From assembly GCF_021245725.1 (NCBI RefSeq), contig NZ_JAJGSX010000008.1:276316-340315 (forward strand): a stretch of 64,000 nt of DNA. Reading direction: 5' to 3'. This document shows positions 34,672-43,837 of this stretch, piece after piece (the stretch's first letter is position 1; each line of letters opens with the position of its first letter). Position numbers and translations under genes: made by a program. This DNA is from Pseudonocardia sp. TRM90224. Lineage in GTDB: Bacteria > Actinomycetota > Actinomycetes > Mycobacteriales > Pseudonocardiaceae. The notes below the pieces were generated by a model. It did not search any database. It had not been told where the DNA came from and was given only the letters and a program-made list of their open reading frames with translations.

Positions 34672-35328
34672 ATGCGGGTCGCGATCGCCGGTGCCGGCGC
34701 CGTAGGGCGCTCCATCGCGCTGGAGCTGGTGGAGAGCAAACACCAGGTCATGCTCATCGAGCGGGAGCTCAGCCAGATCGAGCCGGAGGCCGTCGAGCAG
34801 GCGGAGTGGGTGCACGCCGACGCGTGTGAGCTCGCCTCGCTCGAGGAGGCCGGGCTGGAGAGCTGCGACGTCGTCATCGCCGCCACCGGCGACGACAAGG
34901 TGAACCTCGTCGTCTCGCTGCTGGCGAAGACCGAGTTCGCGGTGCGCAGGGTCGTCGCGCGGGTGAACGACCCCCGCAACGAGTGGCTCTTCGACGAGAA
35001 CTGGGGCGTCGACGTCGCCGTCTCCACCCCGCGGCTGCTCGCCGCGCTGGTGGAGGAGGCCGTCGCGGTCGGCGACCTCGTGCGACTGCTCACGTTCCGG
35101 CAGGGCCAGGCCAACCTCGTGGAGATCACGCTGCCGGCCGAGACCGACCTCGCCGGCCGGCCCGTCCGCTCCCTGCGGCTGCCGACAGACTCCGCGCTGG
35201 TCGTCATCCTGCGCGGCGGCCGGGTGATCGTCCCGCAGCCCGACGACGGCCTCGAACCCGGCGACGAGCTGCTCTTCGTCGCGACCTCGGCCGCGGAAGA
35301 GGACATCCGGGCGGCGCTGGGCTTCTAG
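34672..35328 (+). CDS. TrkA-family potassium transport regulatory protein (CeoC-like)
   Basis: 218 aa. MRVAIAGAGAVGRSIALELVESKHQVMLIERE is the TrkA_N loop and the C-terminal 80 residues form TrkA_C (RPVRSLRLPTDSALVVILRGGRVIVPQPDD). Likely forms a hetero-oligomer with the preceding protein. Corresponds to Rv2692 (ceoC) by order. GGAGGG ribosome site overlaps the previous stop. Confidence 0.93.
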   Translation: MRVAIAGAGAVGRSIALELVESKHQVMLIERELSQIEPEAVEQAEWVHADACELASLEEAGLESCDVVIAATGDDKVNLVVSLLAKTEFAVRRVVARVNDPRNEWLFDENWGVDVAVSTPRLLAALVEEAVAVGDLVRLLTFRQGQANLVEITLPAETDLAGRPVRSLRLPTDSALVVILRGGRVIVPQPDDGLEPGDELLFVATSAAEEDIRAALGF

Positions 35329-35339
35329 CCACCGAAGTT

Positions 35340-35398
35340 CCCCACCGTTTTGGGTGGATGCGCGCCGAAAAGGCGCGCATGTGCCCGAAACGGTGGGG
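35340..35398. repeat. Family A2 palindrome, copy 3
   Basis: CCCCACCGTTTTGGG against CCCGAAACGGTGGGG (one mismatch), with an inner ATGCGCGCC stem. It lies between the convergent trkA and DUF3159 genes. Confidence 0.9.
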
Positions 35399-35416
35399 AA
35401 GTTGGGGTGGCTTCGG

Positions 35417-36076
35417 TCAGGCGGGCTGGGGCGGGTCGCCGGCGCGGGCGCGGCGGACGGCGAGGATCGTGCCCAGGAGCGCGACGCCGACCAGCGGGTA
35501 GCCCATGGCGAGCCGGGCGATGCCGAGCCAGGTCTCCTCGTCGGCGTTGTAGAGCAGGCCCTGCACGACGACGCGGGCGACGAAGACGAGCGTCCACAGC
35601 GCGGTGGCCCACATGTAGGCGCGCAGCAGGCGCGGATCCTGCCGCCACGACTGGCCGTCGCCGTTGATGCCGTGCCAGATCACGCCGGCCAGCGGCCAGC
35701 GCACGATCAGCGAGACGAGGAACGCGAGGCCCAGCGAGGCGCTGAAGAGCAGCCCCGGCAGGTAGAAGCCGCGGGCCTCGCCGGTGCGGTAGGCGATGAA
35801 CGCGGCGACGCCGACCCCGAGCAGACCGGAGACGGCCGGCTGCAGCGCCTGCTTGCGCACGATCCGGTAGACGGCGATCAGCACGCCGGCCGCGATCGCG
35901 GCGATCAGCGCCACCTGCAACCCGAACAGGACGTTCGAGACGACGAAGACGACCACCGGGATGGTCGAGGCGACGATGCCGGTGACGCCGCCCATCTGCT
36001 CCATCAGAGTCGGGAACTCCCGCTCCGGACGAGCCTGGCCCTGCTGGGGTACGGGTTCGCTCACTGCGCCTGACAT
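35417..36076 (-). CDS. DUF3159 membrane protein
   Basis: 219 aa, six or so transmembrane helices (GIVASTIPVVVFVVSNVLFGL, VALIAAIAAGVLIAVYRIV, FLVSLIVRWPLAGVIWHG). FPTLMEQMGGVTG at the start is a DUF3159 landmark. Equivalent of Rv2693c. The ATG 36076 lies inside the end of the OB-fold gene (16-base overlap), so the two are coupled. Function unknown. Confidence 0.9.
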   Translation of the reverse strand: MSGAVSEPVPQQGQARPEREFPTLMEQMGGVTGIVASTIPVVVFVVSNVLFGLQVALIAAIAAGVLIAVYRIVRKQALQPAVSGLLGVGVAAFIAYRTGEARGFYLPGLLFSASLGLAFLVSLIVRWPLAGVIWHGINGDGQSWRQDPRLLRAYMWATALWTLVFVARVVVQGLLYNADEETWLGIARLAMGYPLVGVALLGTILAVRRARAGDPPQPA

Positions 36077-36438
36077 ATCTCGTAGTACGGGTTGTAGAGC
36101 ACCTTGCGACCGTCACGCAGGGCGAGCCGGCCGCGCGCACGCATGGTGCGCCCCGGCTCGATGCCGGGGATGCGGCGACGCCCCATCCAGATCAGCGTGA
36201 CTCCCTCGGTGCCGTCGAACAGCTCGGCCTCCAGCGAAGCCGCAGCGCTCTGTGGACCGTACTCGACGCTGCGTAGCCTTCCGAACACGGTCACCTCTTG
36301 ACCGCAGGCGCACTCCGCGGCGCGCTGCGCGCCTTGCTGCTCGGCGTCCTCGGAGAGGTCATCGGCGTCGAGAACGTCAACGTCGCTCGTCAGCTTGCGC
36401 AACATGCGACGGAACGCGTTGCCTTCGGTGCCGCCCAT
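36061..36438 (-). CDS. OB-fold nucleic-acid-binding protein
   Basis: 125 aa. The OB fold is visible in EVTVFGRLRSVEYGPQSAAASLEAELFDGTEGVTLIWMGRRRIPGIEPGRTMRARGRL, resembling the RecG/RecJ wedge-type OB domains. Equivalent of Rv2694c. Coupled to the DUF3159 gene downstream. The single CACG Cys pair (ECACGQ) is not a full zinc site. Confidence 0.88.
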   Translation of the reverse strand: MGGTEGNAFRRMLRKLTSDVDVLDADDLSEDAEQQGAQRAAECACGQEVTVFGRLRSVEYGPQSAAASLEAELFDGTEGVTLIWMGRRRIPGIEPGRTMRARGRLALRDGRKVLYNPYYEICQAQ

Positions 36439-37303
36439 CTATCCCCCGGTTGCTGTCAGCGCCCACGGTGGGACCGCTACCTTCCCCAATGTAACCCGCA
36501 GGAAACATGCTCCGCTGGCTCTGACCGGGCTGGACCGGCCCCGTCGAGCCCCACGCGGGCAATCGAGCGCCGAACGGTCGGTCGAGGCGTGCCCGGCGCC
36601 ACAACGAGCGCTGGTACTGCCCGGTTCCGCCTCCGACGACGACTTCGTGCGCAGGGCGTTCGGGCCTCCGCTGGAAGCGCTCGGGATCGAGCTGATCGCC
36701 CCGGCTCCGCGCCGCGGCGCGGACGTCGTCGCCGGGTACCGCGCGGCGCTCGACGCCGTCGTCGAGGCGCCGGAGCCGGTGCTGGTCGGCGGGATCTCGC
36801 TCGGTGCGCACGTGGCCGCGAGTTGGGCCGCGACACAGCCGGCGGGCGGTCCGGTGTGCGGGCTGCTGCTGGCGCTGCCGGCGTGGAGCGGCCCGTCCGG
36901 CGCCGCACCGGCCGCACTCGCGGCGCTGGCGACCGCGGCGCAGGTCAGGGCCGGCGGGGTGGCCGCCGCGCTCGCAGCGGCACGGGCCGGCTCACCGCCG
37001 TGGCTCGCTGCCGAGCTGGGCAGGGCGTGGCCGCGCTACGGCGACGGGCTCGCGTCCGCGCTGGAGGCCGCCGCGGCCGAACCGGGCCCGGACCCGGCCA
37101 CGCTGCGGACGGTGACCCTGCCCGTCGGGATCGCCGGCCTCGTCGACGACCCGGTGCACCCGCTCGCCGAGGCGCAGCGGTGGCAGCGCCTGATGCCCCG
37201 TGCGGAGCTGCTGACAGCGTCGCTGACGGCGTTCGGTGCCGACCCCGCGGTGATCGGACGGGCTGCCGTCCTCGGCTGGCTCCGTGCCTCCTACGGCGAT
37301 TAG
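36395..37303 (+). CDS. Alpha/beta-hydrolase-like protein
   Basis: Up to 302 aa; the conserved part begins at RALVLPGSASDDDFVRRAFG. Nucleophile elbow GGISLGAHVAA, and TLPVGIAGLVDDPVHPL near the acid/His end. Equivalent of Rv2695. The true start is unclear: the in-frame ATG 36395 and GTG 36428 would overlap the divergent OB-fold gene, and no other ATG or GTG precedes the conserved part, so a rare codon or an overlapping start is needed. Confidence 0.8.
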   Translation: MRNMRRNALPSVPPIYPPVAVSAHGGTATFPNVTRRKHAPLALTGLDRPRRAPRGQSSAERSVEACPAPQRALVLPGSASDDDFVRRAFGPPLEALGIELIAPAPRRGADVVAGYRAALDAVVEAPEPVLVGGISLGAHVAASWAATQPAGGPVCGLLLALPAWSGPSGAAPAALAALATAAQVRAGGVAAALAAARAGSPPWLAAELGRAWPRYGDGLASALEAAAAEPGPDPATLRTVTLPVGIAGLVDDPVHPLAEAQRWQRLMPRAELLTASLTAFGADPAVIGRAAVLGWLRASYGD

Positions 37304-37309
37304 CCGAGG

Positions 37310-40171
37310 TCAGTAGCGCCCGCGGTAGGGGTCGCGCTCGTCGACGACCGGTTGCGGGCCCGTCGGCGGTGCCCCCGATCCGCCGGCGGCGTCGCCGGGG
37401 GTGACGTGCGCCGGCGACGGCCCGGTCTCGGCCGAACGCCCGTACGAGCCCGCTTCTTGCGGGACCACCCGGTCGTAGCGGAACTCGGCGTCGGCCGAGT
37501 AGTCCCGCGCGTAGGGGTTGGATCCGCCGGCCTCGGTGTCGTACGCGCCGAAGGGGTCGTAGCTGCGCTCGACGATCTCGTAGCCGTGCGCGTCGACGCG
37601 GTACGAACGGCTGGCGTCCCAGCCGGCATCGACACCCGGATCGGCGCCCGGCTCCGGCTCGCCGAGCAGCTCGCTCACCGACACCCACTCGTACTCGTCG
37701 ATGCCCGACCACACCGGTGGTGCGTGCCCGTTGACCGGCTGGGGCTGGGGCTCTGGGGCGGGCTGGGGCTCTGGGGCGGGCTGGGGCGGCGGCCCGAGGT
37801 CCTCGGGCTGCCAGTGGTGTTCCGCGGTGTCCTCGTTGCCAGGCGTAGGCGAGCCGGCAGGGATGTCGTACCCCGAGGAGTCGTAGACGGGGATGGGGCC
37901 GGTGTCGCCGCTGCGGCCGGTGCTCGGGAGCGGCTCGCTGCGCCGCGGCTCGACGACGGAACGCCAGTCGTAGCTGCCAGGGGGCACGTCCCCGAGGAAG
38001 GCGGAGATCGGGAACGGGCCCGTCGGGTCGACCGGCGACGCATCCCCGGCGGCAGCGGGGGCGACGGGCGCGATCGGGTCGGTCGCCACAGCATCGGGAG
38101 CGAGGGGCTCCGGCTCCGGCGCGGGCGGGAGATCCGGCCACAGCTCCCGCGCCGAGGGCAGCTCCGCGAGGAGGTCGCGGATCGCCGGATCGACGTCATC
38201 GACGGACGGGGGCGCGGGCTCCGGCTCGGGCTCCGGGTCCGGCTCGAGCGGCAAGTCGTAGCGCGCCAGCAGCTCGGCGAAGTCGTCGAGGTGCGAGCGC
38301 TCCTCGGCGAACAGGTGCTCGAACTGCGCGGTCACAGGACCTTCCGCCACCGGCTCCTCGGCAGGCTCCTCGACCGGTTCGGCGGCAGGCTCGACCTGCA
38401 GACCCCCGACCGGCAGACCGTCGACCTCGTCCCGACGGGTGAGCCGCCCCGCCGCGTTGTCGTACCAGGAGGCGAGGAAGTCGGCGAAGTCGTCGCGACC
38501 CGTCGCCATCGGCAGCTCGTCGAGCGTGCCGCGCAGGGCCGGCGCCTCCGGCTCCTCGTACCGGGACTCGTACGAGGGCTCGTACGGGCGCCGATCGCGT
38601 GGCTGCTCGACCGCGAGCGGCTCCGTGGCCGCCTCCGGCAGGGGCGCGACCTCATCCTCGATCGGCTCGCGCAGCCGCCGCCGGCCGCCTCGCGGCTCCT
38701 CCACGACCTGCTCGGGCTCTGCATAGTCCTGCTGGGCGTACTCCGGCTGCGCGTACTCCTGCTGCGCGTACTCCTCCTGCGGGGTGGCCTCGAAAGCAGC
38801 CGTCGGCGGGGCGTCGACCACCGGCGGGAAGCGGTGGTGGCGGCGCCCGTACCGGGCCTCGAACGCGTCGTTCGGCGGGCGGCCACCGTCTTCGGCATCG
38901 GCGATCGACCACGACGACGTCGGGACCGAGCCGTCGTCCTCGAAATCGCCCTCCTCGAAGTCGCCGTCCGCCTCGAATTCGCCATCGTTCTCGAACTCAG
39001 TGGTCTCCTGCGTCGTGTCCTGCGTGCCCCGCATGACCTCGGCGCTCGACCAGAACTCCGTCGGCGGCTCGACGACGTCGCCGCGGCCGGCCCGGGCGCC
39101 TTCCCGGTCGTCGTCCTCGTACCGGTCGGCGTAGCCGTCCTGGTGGTACCCGTCGTCGGCGTAGCCGTCCTCGACGTACTGGTCGTCGGTGTACTCGTCC
39201 TCGTACTCGTCCTCTGCGTAGTCGTCCTCTGCGTACTCGTCCTCGGCGTACTCGTCCTCGGCGTAGCCGTCCTCGGCGTAGCCGTCCTTGACGTACTCGT
39301 CCTCGGCGTACTCGTCGACGTACCCGTCGTCCGCCGGCGCCGGAGCGGACACCGGCAACGCCCGCGTCTCCAGGGCTTCCACCGGGGCGTGAGCGGTTCC
39401 GTTGACGGCGCCGTTGGTCGAGCCGTTCGTCGAGCCGTTGACGGGGCGCTGGGCGTTCCCGTTGACCTTGCCGTTCGCCGGTGCCGCCTCGTCCTCGGCC
39501 GGGGCCAGGTGCGACGGCAGCACCAGCGGCAAAACGGTCCGCACCGGGTAGGGCGACTTGCCGCGCACGACGATGGTGCCGCGCAGCATCCGGCGCAGCT
39601 CGAGGTCGAGCGCGGCGGACGCGGCGGTCGGGCCGGTCGCGACGCCGTAGAGCATCCAGCGGGGCCCGTCGACCCCGACGAACACCGATGTCGCGGCGCC
39701 CGTGGTGGCGTGCAGCTCGCGCCCCCACTCGCCGGAGAACGACCGCACCCGCGCGCCGCCTTCGCGCAGCGACGCGTCGATCTCCTTGGCCAGCTCGGGC
39801 CACAGCTTCGACGACTTCGGCGCCGCCAGCGCGCTCAGCGAGAGCCGTCCCTCGCTCATGGAGACGTGCACGGCCTGCATGCGGCCGTTGGCCGTCGGCT
39901 CGACGGCGACGCTGCCGGAGGACGGCACCGGGACCATCACCGCGCCGAAGTCGACGATGCCCGTCGCGTCGGTGGCCTCCGGGTCGATCTCGCCGATGTC
40001 GTACGGGCCGCGGTAGTGCGGGTCGCTCTCGTCGTACTCCCCGCCGTACTCACCGCCGTACTCGTCGGCGTACGGCTCGGCGTAGGCGTCGTCAGCTTCG
40101 TCGTGCCGGACGCGTGGGCGTTCGACGGTGCGCAGCTGTCCGGAGCGCTCGCCGGGCCGTCGGCCCGCCAC
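37310..40171 (-). CDS. DUF3710 protein with very long acidic repetitive C-terminal extension
   Basis: 953 aa. The DUF3710 core is at about residues 60-215 (GIVDFGAVMVPVPSSGSVAVE, WGRELHATTGAATSVFVGVDGPRWMLYGVATGP, LDLELRRMLRGTIVVRGKSPYPVRTVLPLVLP). The M. tuberculosis counterpart Rv2696c is about 260 aa; here roughly 700 extra residues follow. They include an NG/NGST linker, an acidic array of AEDEY/AEDGY-type pentapeptides at about 285-355, EYAQQ/EYAQP repeats and Pro/Glu stretches. This part is surely disordered and strongly acidic. GTG start 40171 overlaps the dut stop by one base. Confidence 0.88.
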   Translation of the reverse strand: MAGRRPGERSGQLRTVERPRVRHDEADDAYAEPYADEYGGEYGGEYDESDPHYRGPYDIGEIDPEATDATGIVDFGAVMVPVPSSGSVAVEPTANGRMQAVHVSMSEGRLSLSALAAPKSSKLWPELAKEIDASLREGGARVRSFSGEWGRELHATTGAATSVFVGVDGPRWMLYGVATGPTAASAALDLELRRMLRGTIVVRGKSPYPVRTVLPLVLPSHLAPAEDEAAPANGKVNGNAQRPVNGSTNGSTNGAVNGTAHAPVEALETRALPVSAPAPADDGYVDEYAEDEYVKDGYAEDGYAEDEYAEDEYAEDDYAEDEYEDEYTDDQYVEDGYADDGYHQDGYADRYEDDDREGARAGRGDVVEPPTEFWSSAEVMRGTQDTTQETTEFENDGEFEADGDFEEGDFEDDGSVPTSSWSIADAEDGGRPPNDAFEARYGRRHHRFPPVVDAPPTAAFEATPQEEYAQQEYAQPEYAQQDYAEPEQVVEEPRGGRRRLREPIEDEVAPLPEAATEPLAVEQPRDRRPYEPSYESRYEEPEAPALRGTLDELPMATGRDDFADFLASWYDNAAGRLTRRDEVDGLPVGGLQVEPAAEPVEEPAEEPVAEGPVTAQFEHLFAEERSHLDDFAELLARYDLPLEPDPEPEPEPAPPSVDDVDPAIRDLLAELPSARELWPDLPPAPEPEPLAPDAVATDPIAPVAPAAAGDASPVDPTGPFPISAFLGDVPPGSYDWRSVVEPRRSEPLPSTGRSGDTGPIPVYDSSGYDIPAGSPTPGNEDTAEHHWQPEDLGPPPQPAPEPQPAPEPQPQPVNGHAPPVWSGIDEYEWVSVSELLGEPEPGADPGVDAGWDASRSYRVDAHGYEIVERSYDPFGAYDTEAGGSNPYARDYSADAEFRYDRVVPQEAGSYGRSAETGPSPAHVTPGDAAGGSGAPPTGPQPVVDERDPYRGRY

Positions 40172-40707
40172 TACTGCGGCTCCCCCGCCGCGAGCCGGGC
40201 ATGGCCACCGGTCGACCCGTGACCTCCTGCACCGCGCTCGGACGCCGGCAGCTCGGCGACCTCGACGAACCGGACCTGCTCGACCCGCTGCACGATCAGT
40301 TGGGCGATCCGGTCACCGCGCCGGAGGTGCAGCTCGGCGCGCGGGTCGAGATTGATGAGGCAGACGCGTATCTCGCCGCGGTATCCGGCGTCGACGGTGC
40401 CGGGGGCGTTGACGATCGACAGCCCGGTGCGCGCGGCGAGCCCGGAACGGGGGTGCACGAAGCCCGCGTAACCGAACGGGAGCGCGATGGCCACACCCGT
40501 GCCGACCAGCGCCCTTTCCCCGGGCGGCAGGACGACGTCCGCGGTGCAGTGCAGGTCGACGCCCGCATCGCCGTGGCGGGCGTATGCGGGCACAGGCAGA
40601 CCAGGGTCGAGCCGGGTGAGGAGAACCTCGACCGCACCCCCCATCGCGGCTGCGCTGGACGGTGCGGTGGACGGCTCGTACGGGGGAGCATCGACGGGGC
40701 CGGACAC
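40171..40707 (-). CDS. dut: dUTP diphosphatase
   Basis: 178 aa from GTG 40707 (an ATG at 40645 would give 158 aa). Trimeric dUTPase motifs in order: 1 HGDAGVDL, 2 [12 protein letters not shown], 3 [11 protein letters not shown], 4 [11 protein letters not shown], 5 near the C-terminus [11 protein letters not shown]. Converts dUTP to dUMP and pyrophosphate. Equivalent of Rv2697c. Confidence 0.97.
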   Translation of the reverse strand: MSGPVDAPPYEPSTAPSSAAAMGGAVEVLLTRLDPGLPVPAYARHGDAGVDLHCTADVVLPPGERALVGTGVAIALPFGYAGFVHPRSGLAARTGLSIVNAPGTVDAGYRGEIRVCLINLDPRAELHLRRGDRIAQLIVQRVEQVRFVEVAELPASERGAGGHGSTGGHARLAAGEPQ

Positions 40708-40733
40708 GACGGGCGAGGCTACCCTCGTCTTTC

Positions 40734-41213
40734 GTGAACGAACATCCGTCGAGCACCCCACCTGCGACGTCCGGCGGCTCCGGGTTCGACGAGCGGTTGT
40801 CCGTGCCGTGGTGGTGGTACGTGCCGGCCGTCTTCGTCGCGGCGCTGCTCGGCGCGGAAATCCACCTCGGTTACCCCGGTATCCGCTCGTGGATCGGCTA
40901 CGCCGTGCTGGTGCCGGTGGCGGTCGGGGTGCTGTTCTGGCTGGGGCGCGTGCGGGTCCGCGTCGGCGCCGGGGAGCTGCGCGTGGGCGAGGCCACACTC
41001 GCGCTGCGGCACGTGGGCCGCGTCGAGGTGGTGCAGAAGGCCGACAAGCAGATCGCGCTCGGCCCGGAGCTCGACCCTGCGGCGTTCCTGCTGCACCGCA
41101 GCTGGGTCGGTCCGCTCGTGCGGGTCGAGGTGACCGACCCGGAGGACCCGACGCCCTACTGGATCTTCAGCGTGCGGGACCCCGAGCGGCTGTTGGCCGC
41201 GCTCGGCCGCTGA
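40734..41213 (+). CDS. DUF3093 membrane protein
   Basis: 159 aa from GTG 40734. Two transmembrane segments ([37 protein letters not shown]), then [24 protein letters not shown] and [20 protein letters not shown], the DUF3093 pattern. Equivalent of Rv2698, divergent from dut. Function unknown. Confidence 0.9.
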   Translation: MNEHPSSTPPATSGGSGFDERLSVPWWWYVPAVFVAALLGAEIHLGYPGIRSWIGYAVLVPVAVGVLFWLGRVRVRVGAGELRVGEATLALRHVGRVEVVQKADKQIALGPELDPAAFLLHRSWVGPLVRVEVTDPEDPTPYWIFSVRDPERLLAALGR

Positions 41214-41242
41214 GCCGGGAGATGCGTGCGTTCCGCACGCGT

Positions 41243-41297
41243 GGGCAGCAAAGCCACTTTCCGGCCCTCACAGGGCAGGAAAGTGGCTTTCCTGCCC
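41243..41297. repeat. Family B palindrome
   Basis: GGGCAGCAAAGCCACTTTCC left half and GGAAAGTGGCTTTCCTGCCC right half. It is preceded by a GATGCGTGCG-ttc-CGCACGC mini-palindrome. Between convergent DUF3093 and DUF4193 genes. Confidence 0.9.
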
Positions 41298-41401
41298 TCC
41301 CCAGGGCCACGGGGGCGAACGCTCAGGAGCCCCGGGCCGGGTGCACCGGTCCGGGGCTGCGTTTCAGTTTGCGGAGATCACGTTGTGGTCGAGGCGCGAG
41401 C

Positions 41402-41704
41402 TCAGGCGGCGCAGTCGCGGCAGATGTACTGGTTGCCGTTGGTCTCGGCGAGCCTGCTGCGGTGGTGCACCAGGAAGCAGCTGGCGCACGTGAACTCGTC
41501 GGCCTGCTTGGGGAGGACCTTGACGGTCAGCTCCTCACCCGACAGGTCCGCCCCCGGCAGCTCGAAGCTCTCCGCCGTGTCGGTCTCGTCGACATCGACC
41601 ACGGACGACTGTGCCTCGTTGCGACGAGCCTTGAGCTCGTCGAGCGAGTCCTCTGCCAGGTCGTCGGTCTCGTTGCGCCGTGGCGCGTCGTAGTCGGTTG
41701 CCAT
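41402..41704 (-). CDS. DUF4193 zinc-ribbon-like protein
   Basis: 100 aa. Acidic N-terminal half (DDLAEDSLDELKARRNEAQ) and a C-terminal four-cysteine site: CASC at about 73-76 and CRDC near the end (YICRDCAA), implying a zinc ribbon. Equivalent of Rv2699c. ATG 41704 with GTGGGAACC before it. Function unknown. Confidence 0.92.
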   Translation of the reverse strand: MATDYDAPRRNETDDLAEDSLDELKARRNEAQSSVVDVDETDTAESFELPGADLSGEELTVKVLPKQADEFTCASCFLVHHRSRLAETNGNQYICRDCAA

Positions 41705-41934
41705 GGTTCCCACCCTCTTGAAGTGCGCACTTCTCATTCGTCGTGCCGCTGGACAACGTCACAGCACCGGAGTTTGTGCCCGGCATCCGAGTGATGCGGG
41801 TCTCAGTCACTTGCCCTCGGATCCGCTGTCTGGGATCGGCTGTCCAGCAGCCCCCCGGGGCGCAGAGGTTAGCTCAGGCACGCGCGCGGCGCGCCCCTCC
41901 CCCTGTGACACGACCGTGCACATTTTCCGTGTCC

Positions 41935-41940
41935 TAAGGT
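41935..41940 (+). promoter_or_regulatory. -10 element of a probable leaderless promoter
   Basis: TAAGGT followed by six bases and then the GTG start at 41947; no ribosome binding site. The remaining 242-bp gap to the divergent DUF4193 gene shows no further clear feature. Confidence 0.5.
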
Positions 41941-41946
41941 CCCCCT

Positions 41947-43044
41947 GTGCCCGCCACCACTGACCCCGCGCGCGAGGGTGCCGTCCCCGGAGCGGATCCG
42001 CGAGCCGTCGGGGCGTGGCTCGCCGCCGAGCTCGACGATCCGCGCTGGGTGCGGTGCCGGCTGACGCCGATCGGTGCGGGGCGCTCCAACCTGACCTATC
42101 GCGTCGACAGCGACGCCGGCGCCGTCGTGCTGCGCAGGCCGCCGGTCGGGCAGGTGGCTGCCACGGCGCACGACATGGGCCGGGAGCGCAGGGTCATCTC
42201 CGCGCTGGCCGGGACGGCCGTCCCGGTCCCGGCGGTGCTCGCCTCGAGCGACGGCGGCGCGCCCGTCGACGCGCCCTGCTTCGTGATGCAGCTCGTCGAG
42301 GGGGTCGTTCCCGTCGACCTGGAGCTGCCGGGCGGCTGGGCACCGCAGGAGCGCGACCGGGAACGGGCCGGCGAGGCACTGGTGGACGTGCTGGCGGCGC
42401 TGCACGCGGTCGACCCCGCCGCCGTCGGGCTCGCCGACTTCGGCCGCCCCGACGGGTTCATGGAGCGTCAGGTGCGGCGCTGGGTCACGCAGTGGGAGCA
42501 GGCGCAGTCGGTAGGGATCGACATCGCGCCCGACACAGTGGCCGAACTCACGCGGCTCGCGGGCGCGCTGGCCGTCGACGTGCCGGCCGCGCAGCGGGCG
42601 ACGATCGTGCACGGCGACTACCGCATCGACAACTGCCTCTTCGACGCCACCGACGCCGGGCGCATCCTGGCCGTGCTCGACTGGGAGCTCTCCACGCTCG
42701 GCGACCCGATGGCGGATCTGGGCCTGCTGCTCGTCTACTGGCGCCAGTCCGACGAGCACCCCGTGTGGAAGGCCGCGCACGCTGTGCCGGGGCCGACCGC
42801 GCAGCCCGGCTTCCCCACCCGCGCGCGCGTCGCGGAGCTGTACGCGCACCGCACCGGCCTCGACCTCGGCCCGCTGCACTGGTACGTCGCCTTCGGCGCG
42901 TTCAAGCTCGCCGTCGTGCTGGCGGGGATACTGGCGCGGGTGAAGGCCGGCATGGTGCCGGCAACGATGGCGGCCGGACTCGAGGGCAGCGCGCAGCCGC
43001 TCGTCGCGCTCGGCCACCACGTTCTCAGCGAGGGCCTGGAGTGA
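41947..43044 (+). CDS. Phosphotransferase family protein (APH-like, ACAD10/11 type)
   Basis: 365 aa. APH/kinase-fold: ITPIGAGRSNLTYRV-like nucleotide loop (LTPIGAGRSNLTYRVDSDAGAVVLRRPP), catalytic loop IVHGDYRIDNCLFD, and metal Asp in AVLDWELSTLGDPMADLG. Close in pattern to proteins that phosphorylate 4-hydroxyacyl-CoA or occur with acyl-CoA dehydrogenases. It is not part of the mycobacterial Rv2689c-Rv2703 order and looks like an insertion there. Its stop overlaps the next start (GTGA). Confidence 0.88.
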   Translation: MPATTDPAREGAVPGADPRAVGAWLAAELDDPRWVRCRLTPIGAGRSNLTYRVDSDAGAVVLRRPPVGQVAATAHDMGRERRVISALAGTAVPVPAVLASSDGGAPVDAPCFVMQLVEGVVPVDLELPGGWAPQERDRERAGEALVDVLAALHAVDPAAVGLADFGRPDGFMERQVRRWVTQWEQAQSVGIDIAPDTVAELTRLAGALAVDVPAAQRATIVHGDYRIDNCLFDATDAGRILAVLDWELSTLGDPMADLGLLLVYWRQSDEHPVWKAAHAVPGPTAQPGFPTRARVAELYAHRTGLDLGPLHWYVAFGAFKLAVVLAGILARVKAGMVPATMAAGLEGSAQPLVALGHHVLSEGLE

Positions 43045-43709
43045 CGACTGTGCGCAACCGCCCCTACCAGCGCCGCCGGAAGGGCCCCATCATCGTCACG
43101 GTCTCCGTGCTGGCCGCGATCGCACTCGCGACCTGGACGACCGTGCTGGTCAGCGGTTCCAGCGCTGCGGGCGCCGCTGCCTGTCCCGCGGCGGCGCAGG
43201 GCCCCGGCCCCGGCGAGGTGCTCGCCGGCGACGCGCTGAACGGCACGCAGCCGGTGGCTCCGTCGTCGGTGCGGGTGCGGGTCTCCAACGGGGGCGGCCA
43301 GCGCGGCCAGGCCCTCCTCGTGGCCGCGCAGCTGGCCGAGCTCGGGTTCGGCGAGTACGCCGAGGCCATCAACGACCCGTTCTACCCCGACGGCGAGATG
43401 GAGTGCGTCGCGCAGCTCCGCTTCGGCGCGTCCGGTTCGGCCGGGGCGAGCACCCTCTCGTTGCTGCTGCCCTGCGCCGAGCTCGTGCGCGACGGGCGCG
43501 GCGACGACACCGTCGACGTCGCGATCGGCACCGCCTTCGGCGACCTGAACCCGAGCCGCCCGGTGCGCCAGGTGCTCGAGCAGCTCGCCGCGCCCGCGGC
43601 CGGCAACGACGGGGCCGGCAACGCCGACCCGCAGGGCGGCGATCCGGCCGCCCAACCCGCGGCCGTCGACCCCGCGGCGTTGGAGAAGGCCCGCGAAGGC
43701 CGCTGCTGA
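43041..43709 (+). CDS. Cei-like envelope protein (LytR C-terminal domain)
   Basis: 222 aa. Basic N-terminus (RNRPYQRRRKGP), a single transmembrane anchor (IIVTVSVLAAIALATWTTVLV), then an extracytoplasmic LytR_C fold (SSVRVRVSNGGGQRGQALLVAAQLAELGF) and a Pro/Ala/Gln-rich end. The two cysteines (MECVAQ, LLPCAEL) may form a disulfide. Matches Rv2700, the cell-envelope integrity protein Cei. Confidence 0.85.
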   Translation: MTTVRNRPYQRRRKGPIIVTVSVLAAIALATWTTVLVSGSSAAGAAACPAAAQGPGPGEVLAGDALNGTQPVAPSSVRVRVSNGGGQRGQALLVAAQLAELGFGEYAEAINDPFYPDGEMECVAQLRFGASGSAGASTLSLLLPCAELVRDGRGDDTVDVAIGTAFGDLNPSRPVRQVLEQLAAPAAGNDGAGNADPQGGDPAAQPAAVDPAALEKAREGRC

Positions 43710-43737
43710 CCGTGCGCAACGCGTGCGTTCCGCACAC

Positions 43738-43796
43738 GTTGCCTGGAAAGCCACCTTCAGGGCGCCGGGTGCCGGGAAAGCCACTTTCCCGGCAAC
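43738..43796. repeat. Variant of the B/C repeat (family E)
   Basis: GTTGCC and GGCAAC ends enclose two GGAAAGCCAC units in the same orientation; the second forms a perfect CCGGGAAA/TTTCCCGG hairpin. Located 28 bases after the cei stop and preceded by a GTGCGTTCCGCAC-type tag. Confidence 0.75.
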
Positions 43797-43837
43797 CCCA
43801 GGGGCCGGGCGCGCCCGGCCGCGCCGGTTCCGCACGC

